Shown one piece after another: positions 8,028 through 16,241 of a stretch of DNA of 47,634 bases (its first letter is position 1; every line of letters starts with the position of its first letter). Made by a program: the position numbers and the translations under genes. The notes under the pieces were generated by a model. That model was not told where the DNA came from. It saw only the letters and a program-made list of their open reading frames with translations, and ran no database searches. Location of the stretch: positions 25,620 to 73,253 of the forward strand of contig CAJUTD010000006.1 of NCBI GenBank assembly GCA_910589635.1, in the 5' to 3' direction. The stretch is from an uncultured Lachnospiraceae bacterium. Lineage in GTDB: Bacteria; Bacillota; Clostridia; Lachnospirales; Lachnospiraceae.

Positions 8028-8657
8028 TTACTTCGTACCGAAAATCCGATCCCCGGCATCCCCCAGGCCCGGAACGATATAACCGTGCTCATTTAGCTTC
8101 TCATCGAGAGCCCCAATATAGATATCTACATCCGGGTGCGCTTGTTCCATCGCTTGCACGCCCTCCGGCGCCGCTATGATACACATAAAATGTATGTTCT
8201 TCACGCCCTTGCTTTTGAGCATATGAATTGCCTCCACTGCTGAGCCTCCGGTCGCCAACATCGGATCTACCACAAACACCTCACGCTCTGCACAGTCTTC
8301 CGGCAATTTACAGTAATATTCCACAGGTTCTAAAGTCTCCGGGTCACGGTACAGGCCGATGTGCCCTACCTTGGCCGCGGGGATGATCGCTAACACACCG
8401 TCTACCATACCAAGACCCGCCCTGAGAATGGGGACTACGGCAAGTTTCTTCCCTTTTAGTTCCCTGACCGTTGTGGTACAGATGGGAGTCTCAATTTCTA
8501 TGTCTACAAGCTCTAACTCCCTGGTCGCTTCATAACACATGAGCATTGCAATTTCCCCGATAATATTCCTGAAATCTTTGGAACCTGTAGTGGTCCTGCG
8601 TATCCAGCCTATCTTGTGCTGTATCAGCGGATGCTCCATAACAACAACTTTTGCCAT
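8028..8657 (-). CDS. upp: Uracil phosphoribosyltransferase
   Basis: This enzyme salvages uracil with PRPP to form UMP. The 209-residue protein has the family start (KVVVMEHPLIQHKIGWIR), the PRPP-binding loop 'VVDPMLATGGSA' and the uracil-binding end 'GYIVPGLGDAGDRIFGTK'. All are canonical and the length is standard. It sits just before the atp genes, as in Bacillus subtilis and many Firmicutes. Confidence 0.98.
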   Translation of the reverse strand: MAKVVVMEHPLIQHKIGWIRRTTTGSKDFRNIIGEIAMLMCYEATRELELVDIEIETPICTTTVRELKGKKLAVVPILRAGLGMVDGVLAIIPAAKVGHIGLYRDPETLEPVEYYCKLPEDCAEREVFVVDPMLATGGSAVEAIHMLKSKGVKNIHFMCIIAAPEGVQAMEQAHPDVDIYIGALDEKLNEHGYIVPGLGDAGDRIFGTK

Positions 8658-8696
8658 CCTGTCTCCTCTCCGTTTCCCTAGTTGTATCGCTGCCTA

Positions 8697-9155
8697 TCAA
8701 TCCGTCTCATTGATTAGGTTTACCAGCTTTTGAATCGTCTTATTGAGCGTCTCATAACACAGCCCATAAGACTGTAATGTTCCGCCGTAAGGGTTAATTA
8801 TCTCCAATTCATCCCCGACCAGCTCTGTTAACACCTGCACATTGGCATGAGAGGCCTCCTCATACTGTTCCAGGATTTTCTCCCTCTGTGCCGCCTCAAA
8901 TGTGAGGAGCAGATTGTCTGGAGATAAATCTTCCCCTACAAGCTGGCTCGACATTTTTTCCGACATATCAATACCATTGCTGATTAAGATAGCCTCTGCC
9001 TTTTGATTTATAGGCTCCGGAAAGAGAACCACCAAACCCCTGCTCTCAACCTCCAGCGGATATCTGATTGTGTATTCTTTTAAAATAGCCTCTGCCATAG
9101 GAGCCCTGCTTGTCCCACTGTCACACACAAAAATGATTTTGCTGTAATGTCTCAT
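8697..9155 (-). CDS. Low-molecular-weight phosphatase-like protein with altered active site
   Basis: This 152-residue protein has the LMW-PTP fold pattern, and its place after sua5 matches ywlE (an arginine phosphatase) in B. subtilis. The P-loop is C-D-S-G-T-S-R, keeping the nucleophile Cys and the Arg of C(X)5R but replacing the usual Gly-Asn and the second Cys. Near the C-terminus the normal 'D-P-(Y/F)-G' general-acid motif reads N-P-Y-G-G. The general acid is thus Asn, so it may be slow, inactive or specialised. The ATG at 9155 has GGAGG seven bases upstream; an in-frame TTG ten codons earlier is less likely. It lies 19 bases after sua5. Confidence 0.8.
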   Translation of the reverse strand: MRHYSKIIFVCDSGTSRAPMAEAILKEYTIRYPLEVESRGLVVLFPEPINQKAEAILISNGIDMSEKMSSQLVGEDLSPDNLLLTFEAAQREKILEQYEEASHANVQVLTELVGDELEIINPYGGTLQSYGLCYETLNKTIQKLVNLINETD

Positions 9156-9174
9156 TTTGCTGCCTCCATCTCCC

Positions 9175-10230
9175 TTACACTTCAATAACCTGATGCCCGG
9201 CCGCTTTTAACATGCGATTCATGATTGCCTGTCCAATTCTGGGCGTAGAAAAACTCTCTGAATATATGATGTCCACATTCTGTTCGTCAAATTCCCTTAA
9301 TATTCCATACAGATGCCTTGCAATTGTGTCTTCATCATTCCTTGTCCCAACACTTTTGACAATTCCATAATGATAGCATCCGCAGCTTTCATCCGTTCCA
9401 ATTACCCCCGCATTCTTCCCGGATTCGACAGCTTCTCTTGTCAGGTTATTAATTGTTTGCTGTACCTTCTCCTGCGCCCCATTTACCAGAACCAGTTCTG
9501 CCTTGGGCGCGTAATGTTTGTATTTCATTCCTGGAGCTTTGGGACGTATAGACAGCTCGTCCTCCGCAAGCCCAGGGTCAATGCTTATTTGCCCAATCAC
9601 TTCCTTAATCATAGCAGGCGTAATATACCCCGGCCGCAACACCATGGGGATCTCTTCTGAAAAATCGATACTTGTGGATTCAATACCTATCCCCACGGCT
9701 CCGCCGTCCAAAATCAAGGGAATCCTGCCATCCATATCCTGCGCGACATGTTCCGCCAGCGTGGGGCTCGGCCTGCCCGAAGTATTCGCACTGGGTGCCG
9801 CAATGAAACCTCCGGCCGCCCGAATCAAGGATAATGCTACCGGATGGCTGGGCATACGGACTGCCACGGTATTAAGACCACCGGTCGTCTCTGCCGGTAC
9901 AATCCCGCGTTTCTCAAAAATCATTGTCAACGGTCCCGGCCAGAAATGCTCTGCCAGTTTCTTGGCCTGAAAGGGCACCTGGGCGGCAATTTTCTCCAAA
10001 TCCTTCATACAAGATATATGTACAATCAGAGGATTATCGGACGGACGCCCTTTCGCCTGATAAATTCTGCCGGCCGCCGCCGGATTTAAAGCGTCTGCCC
10101 CCAGCCCATAAACTGTTTCCGTAGGAAATGCGACCAGGCCGCCATCCTTTAAAATTGTGGCCGCCGCTTCGATTTTCTGCCGGTTTTGCGCTTCTTCGCC
10201 TTCTATGATTGTCTCTATGATTGTCTGCAT
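9175..10230 (-). CDS. L-threonylcarbamoyladenylate synthase (Sua5/YwlC type)
   Basis: The protein makes threonylcarbamoyl-AMP from threonine, bicarbonate and ATP for the t6A modification of ANN-decoding tRNAs. The N-terminal YrdC domain (about residues 20-210) has 'GLVAFPTETVYGLGADA', the KxR-type 'KGRPSDNPLIVHI' and 'PSANTSGRPSPT'. A linker and a C-terminal Sua5 domain follow ('APGMKYKHYAPKAEL'), so it is the long Sua5 form. The ATG at 10230 is chosen over an in-frame TTG six codons upstream because AAAGG is then about nine bases away. It heads the minus-strand run that leads to upp and the atp genes. Confidence 0.94.
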   Translation of the reverse strand: MQTIIETIIEGEEAQNRQKIEAAATILKDGGLVAFPTETVYGLGADALNPAAAGRIYQAKGRPSDNPLIVHISCMKDLEKIAAQVPFQAKKLAEHFWPGPLTMIFEKRGIVPAETTGGLNTVAVRMPSHPVALSLIRAAGGFIAAPSANTSGRPSPTLAEHVAQDMDGRIPLILDGGAVGIGIESTSIDFSEEIPMVLRPGYITPAMIKEVIGQISIDPGLAEDELSIRPKAPGMKYKHYAPKAELVLVNGAQEKVQQTINNLTREAVESGKNAGVIGTDESCGCYHYGIVKSVGTRNDEDTIARHLYGILREFDEQNVDIIYSESFSTPRIGQAIMNRMLKAAGHQVIEV

Positions 10231-10471
10231 TGTTTCTTGCCTTTTCAAATATATTTACCGTGCCTACTCGTGAGCTAACGCTCCCCTGTTCTTGGGCTGT
10301 CGCCCTATCAACTCCTCAAAAAAAGCGCCCGCCGCCGTGCTAGCACGCCACAGGCACTTTTTTCGGACTTGGCACTGCTCGTAGCTTTATGTACATTATA
10401 ACACATTGCTAAATCTTGACAACTACTACATATGGTAGCAGCCGCGCAAACACGCCCTATTCCCTAATATT
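10231..10471. promoter_or_regulatory. Leader of the sua5 transcript: promoter, terminator-like hairpin and small palindromes
   Basis: Minus-strand promoter: TTGTCA (10417-10422), 16 bases, TATAAT (10395-10400) with an extended TGT. Downstream lies a long stem at 10318-10363 ending in seven Ts on the minus strand. Its pairing includes G.T wobbles that would be A.C mismatches on the other strand, so it is built for minus-strand RNA. Small palindromes GAGC-taac-GCTC (10272-10283) and GGGC-tgtc-GCCC (10294-10305) follow. It could end cwlD transcription, attenuate sua5, or both. Confidence 0.6.
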
Positions 10472-11203
10472 TTATTGTTGAATTTTTTCTCCCATTGCCT
10501 CTGAATTGCTGCTTTTTCCGTCCATATTCAGGCACTTTAAAATACCTGTTTTCACTGCCTCGGCAACCTTTTTCTGATATGCTTCGCTCTTTAAAAGCTC
10601 GGCCTCCTCATAATTGCTCAGAAATCCACACTCCACAATCACCGTTGGAGAGGGCGTCTTTTTCAGCAGAAAATAACTCTCGTTTGCTTTCGCCTGCCGA
10701 TGATTCTGCGGATCTAATTGCTCCACCAAAGTCTGCTGTAACGCCTCCGCCAGCTTTTTCCCTTCCTGGGACTGCCCATAGTAAAAGACCTGCGCACCCT
10801 TTACCGATTCGTCGGGATAACTGTTCTGATGAATGCTCACGGTAAACACCGGCTTTGCCTTAGTAATAATTTCACAGCGTTTGCGCATATCTTCCACTTT
10901 CTTGTTCTTGGATGATTTGTGATAGAGCCCGCCGTCATCCTTGCGGGTCATGACAACTTTAACACCTTCTTTTCGGAGCAATTTTTCCAGCTCCTGGGCT
11001 ATTTTTAAGTTTACCTCTTTTTCCTTGACGTCATTGATACCTATTTTGCCAGGATCGTCACCGCCATGCCCGGCATCCACGACTATGCAGATTTCACCTT
11101 TCTGGGCTTTCAGGCTGTCTACCATATACGCCCCCTCGCGCGCAAACAGGCAGGCGCCCAAAAGCAGCAGCACCGCCATCACCACTTCTATCCTTTTTTT
11201 CAT
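10472..11203 (-). CDS. cwlD: N-acetylmuramoyl-L-alanine amidase, CwlD-like
   Basis: This zinc amidase cleaves the bond between muramic acid and L-alanine. The 243-residue protein has an N-terminal hydrophobic anchor (VVMAVLLLLGACLFA) and an Amidase_3 domain. Zinc and catalytic residues are visible as 'VVDAGHGG', E of 'KEVNLKIA', 'SIHQN' and 'VIVECGF'. Length and layout match CwlD, which makes muramic lactam in the spore cortex, and suggest a spore former. The ATG at 11203 follows AGGTGG; an upstream in-frame extension is not supported. A vegetative wall amidase is the alternative. Confidence 0.85.
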   Translation of the reverse strand: MKKRIEVVMAVLLLLGACLFAREGAYMVDSLKAQKGEICIVVDAGHGGDDPGKIGINDVKEKEVNLKIAQELEKLLRKEGVKVVMTRKDDGGLYHKSSKNKKVEDMRKRCEIITKAKPVFTVSIHQNSYPDESVKGAQVFYYGQSQEGKKLAEALQQTLVEQLDPQNHRQAKANESYFLLKKTPSPTVIVECGFLSNYEEAELLKSEAYQKKVAEAVKTGILKCLNMDGKSSNSEAMGEKIQQ

Positions 11204-11285
11204 ACATTCCACCTGATTATCTTTATAAATAAATATGATAACAGGCAAAAAACTAGTACAGCGAAAATGAAGTAGTTGGCAGAAA

Positions 11286-14200
11286 TCATTTTCCACGGTC
11301 TAAAAAATCCCGCGCTTTTTCAATAATATCATTTTCGGTATATCTTTTTATCTTCCCAACCTCTTCCCACTTCCCATACTCGTCCCGATACTCGTCAAAA
11401 AAAGGCTTCTCCGTCACAAAACAAAGGCTGTCATCCTCCGGGTCGTATCGCGCAAAATCTTCCATCTCACATAATATGCCAAAAGATTCCTCAGGTATAT
11501 GGAGCATATAGCTGTGATGGCCATCGACGCCAGACAGGATAACTGTATCGGAATCCACCGGATGCCAGCTAAACTTTTCAGATAAACCAGCGACAATATC
11601 GTCGCCGAAACTGTCTGTTTCCACAAGTTTATCGGATGCTATCGTATATCTGGCGGCCTTCCTTTCAAAACAAATCAAAAATCCCGAGGAATCCGGGAGA
11701 AAATACAGGCTCAGCGGCGCCTCTTCAAAGTTAAGTGTACATACTGGGCCTCCATCGCTATCCTTTAGGATGACTGCATGTTCCCCTAAGACAGCTCTAT
11801 AACGCCAATCAGGGCTTACCGCCTCGTTATCGTCACCAAAAAGCATTGCCACCGTCTCCGCCTCCTGCCTCTTTTGCGCAAACTCCCCCCTCACAATTCC
11901 CGCGCTGCAAACAGTATATCTTTCATCATAAACCTCAGATCGGTATCTGATAATCTGATTCTCTGCATGAAAACTTTCCTCTTCCCGCTGGACAATATAA
12001 TAATCATCTCCACAAGCATAGAATAATTTTAATTTACCCGGAAAATATTCATATCCAAGTACCTTGCCGTTTTTGCGGGAAAAATTCAATAAATCTCCAT
12101 TCTCCAGCACAAGCTCCAGCTTATTTTCCATCCCACGGACATTTACCACCGGTGAGTCCGTGTCGCAAAAGTCTAACACCGTTCCGTCGGCCCGGTCAAG
12201 GAGCTCGCATCTGCTTCCATAGACAATACATAAAGCGTCTTTCCCATCATATGTAGTATCTAATGCAAATACGTTCCCACGCGACCGGTATTCCCTGCCG
12301 TTTTTCCAAATCCTGCTATGTGTGCGTGTATCATACAATTCCATCTCTATAAAAATCTTATCAGAAACATATTGATAAACTTTATCCACGATGGACATAT
12401 AAGCCCCTTTGGGCTGATGGACTAAAAGTAGTTGGCCGTCGCCCGTAAAATACAGTAACCGCTCTGCATAATCAGGAGAACTCTCACTCTGGAACTTTGA
12501 AAGCAGGCTCCACTTGCCGTTTTTCAAATCATACAATAACAAGCGGTAAGAATACTCCTCCTCATCCCCGGAACCATCTTGCTCTTTTACCGCAGTACAG
12601 GCAATGTGCTTATTATCTGGACATATAGCAATACCCGCATCTTGAAACACAAGCCCTTCCCCGCCTGCCTGGTTAAGCCCTGTCTTCTGCAATACAGTTC
12701 CTGTCCGTGCATCCAGTACATATAGTTCCCTGGCATTTGACACGGCAACCAGCGACCCATCCTCAGAAACTACAGCGTCTTTTACGATTTCTTTCTCTCC
12801 CCCCTGAAACTCCCACATTACGCTTCCTGTTTCGTAGTCAAAACATGTAACGTTATAAAAACTGACAGCCAGGATTCCTCCCTGCTCTTCAAGCAGGCAG
12901 CTGACATCAAACTTATCAATGTAATCGGATATTTCCAGCGATATTTTTTCCTGAAACGTCTCTGTGTCCCATATGCGGATTGAGGAAGGCGTTGCGGCAA
13001 ACAAATATCTGCCGTCACTATCTGTAAAAATCTTTCCACGAACTCTTTCTCCCTCCTCCAACCGGAAAGTCCCCTGCGCGCTTACAGTTTCATCGACATT
13101 GAATGGCAGCTTATACAATCCCAGGTTTTCCGACAACAAATAATAAAGCTCAGGGAGATATACCTCGGAATCCCGCAAAAGCCCATAGGCTTTCAGACAT
13201 TGTTCCACAGAGGCAAACCGGTCATTTTGCTCATAGCTCTTCCTCGCCTGCTGCAAAAGATACCGCGCCTGGTTTTCCAGGGCTTTCCTTTGCTGCGCTG
13301 TAATCTCCACCGCCTGTTCGGCAATCTGCTGTGACTTGACCGCTGCATAACCTGAAAAAATAGTCAGCGCCAACAACGCCAGGCAGATTCCTATTGCGGT
13401 ACGTTTCCAGCGGTACACCTTATCTCTCTGTTTCAGGTTATCATATGTCGTATTTAAAATTGGCGCCGCTATTTTCAGCTTTACATCGCCCCGTATCTTC
13501 TTACAGATTTCTTTCAAGTTTCTGCCACGCGCATCGGCTGCCAGCAGGCTTCCTGTGTCCATTCCATTTTTTAACAGGATGTCAGGATAAACATGTTCCG
13601 GTTCCCCCTCCACTACCACTGCCAGTATATGGGAAGATGGATGGTATTCCAGGAAGGTTTTAATCTCTTCCGTAACCCAAGGGGATTCTTTTGTTTGTCT
13701 GGAGCAAAGGACAATCAGCCACTTTGAATGCTGCAACGCGTCCCGGATTCTTTCTCCAAAATCCGCACAAGACGCAAGCTCTCCTTCATCGAGGAACACC
13801 CGGCGAATCGGACGATTGCGCATAAATATGCCCCTTCCATGCCGCTCTAGTGCATTTCTTAATTCCTGTGCAGCAGGTGTCCCCACCGTTCCATGCTTAT
13901 AACAGATAAACGCATCATATTCCATACCGGACAATGGATTTCGGAACGGTTCCAGCAACGCCAGGAATTCTTTGACATCCTGAAGCATTTCGTCTACATT
14001 TTGATACCGGTCCTTAACATTGTTTGCTAACGCTTTGGCCAGAATCTTTTGCATCCGCTCCACAAGATGGCGTGGGCAGTGAGTCTTCCTGACAGAAAAC
14101 CTCGGCAGGTAGCGGCCAGTCGTATTTGTATATAACTCTCCGCCCGAAAACCTGTGGCCGCTCAGAAGCAACAGCAGCAAACAGCCGATGCTATAGATGT

Positions 14201-14978
14201 CCGCCCCAGGACCCAGGCGGAGTGTGCCGTCATTCCTATACAGAATTTCTACAGCGGAAAATCCCGGAGTAGAATAGATGACCCGATCCCGTATCGCATC
14301 GCTAAGCCCATCTTCGCTCCGTTTTCTGGAAATACCGAAATCTAACAGAGAGACCATGCCGCTGTTATCATCCAGCCGCCCTTTTACAAAGACATTGCCA
14401 TCCTGGATATCCAAATGCAGATAGCCCGCTTCATGCACCTCCCGCACTGCATAAAGCAACTGCTCAATGATCCGGAAGGCAATATCTGCTGTCAGGTGTT
14501 TATTTTCTTTTAAACACATTTTTAAAGACTGCCCCTTGCAAGACAGTGATTCCATGATTGACACAACGTTATGTACCGGATAAAAATTCTGTCCCCCATC
14601 CCTGGAAATTTCCAATTCCTGAAACGTCTCCAAGACCGGGGTCAATCTGAAACCCTTACTATATACCTGTCCAGTAATTTCATTCTCTGTAAGCTGCTGT
14701 TCCTTAATCCTGGACAGATATCTCTCTGCTTCCCTGCCGGCATCTTGTGGGATAACTTCACCACGGACATCTCGGGTAAACACATACTCCGAAGATACCG
14801 GATAACATTCTTTCAAGGCATACAAAAAATTACTTCCGCCACTTTTCCCACCCGGCAGATGCCTTCTCACCGGATAAATAATACTGCCCCCGCCTTCTCC
14901 GAGCGGCACGCCGGCAATTTCATAGCAAATTCCGCCAGGTACCCGCAACTGTGTCCCTTTTTCTAAAAATATTCTCAT
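11286..14978 (-). CDS. Protein kinase-TIR-transmembrane-beta-propeller fusion
   Basis: This 1230-residue multidomain protein starts with a Ser/Thr kinase-like domain (about 20-345): glycine loop LGEGGG (26-31), ALKE with K56, catalytic loop H188-L-D190 to N195, DFG 213-215 and D260 of the activation region. The Arg of HRD and the catalytic-loop Lys are replaced (Leu, Gln). A TIR domain follows (354-500) with YDAFICY, 'VFLDEGEL' and 'SPWVTEEI', whose Glu fits the NADase position. A membrane helix (527-547), a helical linker and a C-terminal propeller of blade-like repeats (about 610-1200; 'D..TG' turns) complete it. The kinase and TIR should be cytosolic and the propeller probably outside. Substrate, partner and role are unknown; sensing with signalling or defence are both possible. 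Confidence 0.85.
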   Translation of the reverse strand: MRIFLEKGTQLRVPGGICYEIAGVPLGEGGGSIIYPVRRHLPGGKSGGSNFLYALKECYPVSSEYVFTRDVRGEVIPQDAGREAERYLSRIKEQQLTENEITGQVYSKGFRLTPVLETFQELEISRDGGQNFYPVHNVVSIMESLSCKGQSLKMCLKENKHLTADIAFRIIEQLLYAVREVHEAGYLHLDIQDGNVFVKGRLDDNSGMVSLLDFGISRKRSEDGLSDAIRDRVIYSTPGFSAVEILYRNDGTLRLGPGADIYSIGCLLLLLLSGHRFSGGELYTNTTGRYLPRFSVRKTHCPRHLVERMQKILAKALANNVKDRYQNVDEMLQDVKEFLALLEPFRNPLSGMEYDAFICYKHGTVGTPAAQELRNALERHGRGIFMRNRPIRRVFLDEGELASCADFGERIRDALQHSKWLIVLCSRQTKESPWVTEEIKTFLEYHPSSHILAVVVEGEPEHVYPDILLKNGMDTGSLLAADARGRNLKEICKKIRGDVKLKIAAPILNTTYDNLKQRDKVYRWKRTAIGICLALLALTIFSGYAAVKSQQIAEQAVEITAQQRKALENQARYLLQQARKSYEQNDRFASVEQCLKAYGLLRDSEVYLPELYYLLSENLGLYKLPFNVDETVSAQGTFRLEEGERVRGKIFTDSDGRYLFAATPSSIRIWDTETFQEKISLEISDYIDKFDVSCLLEEQGGILAVSFYNVTCFDYETGSVMWEFQGGEKEIVKDAVVSEDGSLVAVSNARELYVLDARTGTVLQKTGLNQAGGEGLVFQDAGIAICPDNKHIACTAVKEQDGSGDEEEYSYRLLLYDLKNGKWSLLSKFQSESSPDYAERLLYFTGDGQLLLVHQPKGAYMSIVDKVYQYVSDKIFIEMELYDTRTHSRIWKNGREYRSRGNVFALDTTYDGKDALCIVYGSRCELLDRADGTVLDFCDTDSPVVNVRGMENKLELVLENGDLLNFSRKNGKVLGYEYFPGKLKLFYACGDDYYIVQREEESFHAENQIIRYRSEVYDERYTVCSAGIVRGEFAQKRQEAETVAMLFGDDNEAVSPDWRYRAVLGEHAVILKDSDGGPVCTLNFEEAPLSLYFLPDSSGFLICFERKAARYTIASDKLVETDSFGDDIVAGLSEKFSWHPVDSDTVILSGVDGHHSYMLHIPEESFGILCEMEDFARYDPEDDSLCFVTEKPFFDEYRDEYGKWEEVGKIKRYTENDIIEKARDFLDRGK

Positions 14979-15002
14979 TTTGTCCCTACCGTATCTACTT
15001 TA

Positions 15003-15011
15003 TGTTATAAT
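15003..15011 (+). promoter_or_regulatory. Extended -10 promoter of the divergent gene
   Basis: TGTTATAAT at 15003-15011 is a perfect extended -10 element. No good -35 sits at 17 bases (TTGTCC is 20 bases upstream). It lies in the 84-base gap between the kinase-TIR gene and the plus-strand gene at 15063, so regulation of both genes could be shared. Confidence 0.6.
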
Positions 15012-15062
15012 GTATCGTAGTATTTTTCATATTAATTTGCAACATAAACAGGAGATATATTT

Positions 15063-16217
15063 ATGTTAAACTTATCAGATTACACCTCACCGCAAAATAT
15101 TTGGCATGGCATTTCTCTCTATGTACAGAATCACTTTGATAAATACCAAGATCACCTGCCGGCATCTTTTATGGACGACGATCTGTTGAAAGCGTTAAAA
15201 ATAAGCGCGGGCAAACACCTTCCACCTAAGGAATACGATACGTTCCGCAAAGCGGTCACCTCCCTCAGAAAAGGGACTACCGCAACGCTTAAGAACGAAA
15301 ATTTATACCGGCTCTGCTTCGTACTGGAACTGAAATCAGACATACAGGCACAGGAGTTTTTCCTTCAATACCTGCACCGCAATGAACTGTCTGCCCGTTC
15401 TTTGGACGAATTTATTATCATCTCATCCCTGAAGCTCCAACTGAGCTGGAAAGATACTTGTGAGATTCGTCAAAAGTACAACAAGCAGATCCGTGAACAG
15501 CCAACTTCCCCTTCGGTACTCTGCGAAGGGCAGACAGCAGAAACCTATCAAAAAATTATCAATGATGAAATCCAGACTGTTGATAGACTTTACAGTTTCC
15601 TGGACGCCCCGGAAAATATGAACTTCTTTGCCAAAACCAGAAATACACAATATCTGGCTCTTTTTGATGATGTGAAACTTGAAGTTTTATATAACGGAGA
15701 TTATGGGCAAAGCATACGACTCGTCACTTACTATGGAGATATTCAAAAGGAATCCATCCTGGAATATTACCATTCCCTGTTTGGCCTGCTGTTTTCCGAT
15801 GACAATCAACGGCTGACAGACAAAGAAATCTCCTCTTTAAGCTGCATTTTTGAAAATGTATTTATGAACTATGACAGTTTCCTCCTATTGGTGCAGCGCA
15901 AGAGGCCGATAGATATTTCCTCCGGCACCTTTATGCTGAACCTTTTAAAAAAACTATTGACAGAGGATTCTGAAGAAGATGATGATTTTTATATCAATTT
16001 TTTAGATGAAGATGAGTTTATCGGTATCTGCAATGATATACTAATTTATTTTGGCTTCCCGACATTAAACCCGGAATGTGACAGCTTTGACCGGCTGCTT
16101 TTGGATGTCTATCGGGAAACGCTGAATAATCATCCAGATATATCGAATCCTGATTTTCAGATGGAATACCTCTCCTCCTTAAGAAGCTATCTCCGCCTGA
16201 TCGCAAATCTGCCGTAA
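15063..16217 (+). CDS. Unknown protein divergent from the kinase-TIR gene
   Basis: I do not recognise this 384-residue protein. It is soluble (no signal or membrane helix), helical in appearance and acidic toward the C-terminus (EDSEEDDDFYINFLDEDEF near 300-320). Residues about 20-160 look like a compact helical domain with 'LRKG..ATLKNENLYRLCFVLEL', which loosely resembles a helix-turn-helix segment but is not convincing. Translation is well supported by AGGAG about ten bases before the ATG. It shares an 84-base gap with the kinase-TIR gene, so it may be a substrate, adaptor or regulator of it. That link is inference from position only. Confidence 0.85.
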   Translation: MLNLSDYTSPQNIWHGISLYVQNHFDKYQDHLPASFMDDDLLKALKISAGKHLPPKEYDTFRKAVTSLRKGTTATLKNENLYRLCFVLELKSDIQAQEFFLQYLHRNELSARSLDEFIIISSLKLQLSWKDTCEIRQKYNKQIREQPTSPSVLCEGQTAETYQKIINDEIQTVDRLYSFLDAPENMNFFAKTRNTQYLALFDDVKLEVLYNGDYGQSIRLVTYYGDIQKESILEYYHSLFGLLFSDDNQRLTDKEISSLSCIFENVFMNYDSFLLLVQRKRPIDISSGTFMLNLLKKLLTEDSEEDDDFYINFLDEDEFIGICNDILIYFGFPTLNPECDSFDRLLLDVYRETLNNHPDISNPDFQMEYLSSLRSYLRLIANLP

Positions 16218-16241
16218 TTACGCCCCAAAGACTATCCCATT

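Noticed and set aside
11286..16217. Calling the kinase-TIR region an anti-phage defence island
   Set aside because: No other defence gene is adjacent and no known defence operon structure is seen; defence stays only one option.
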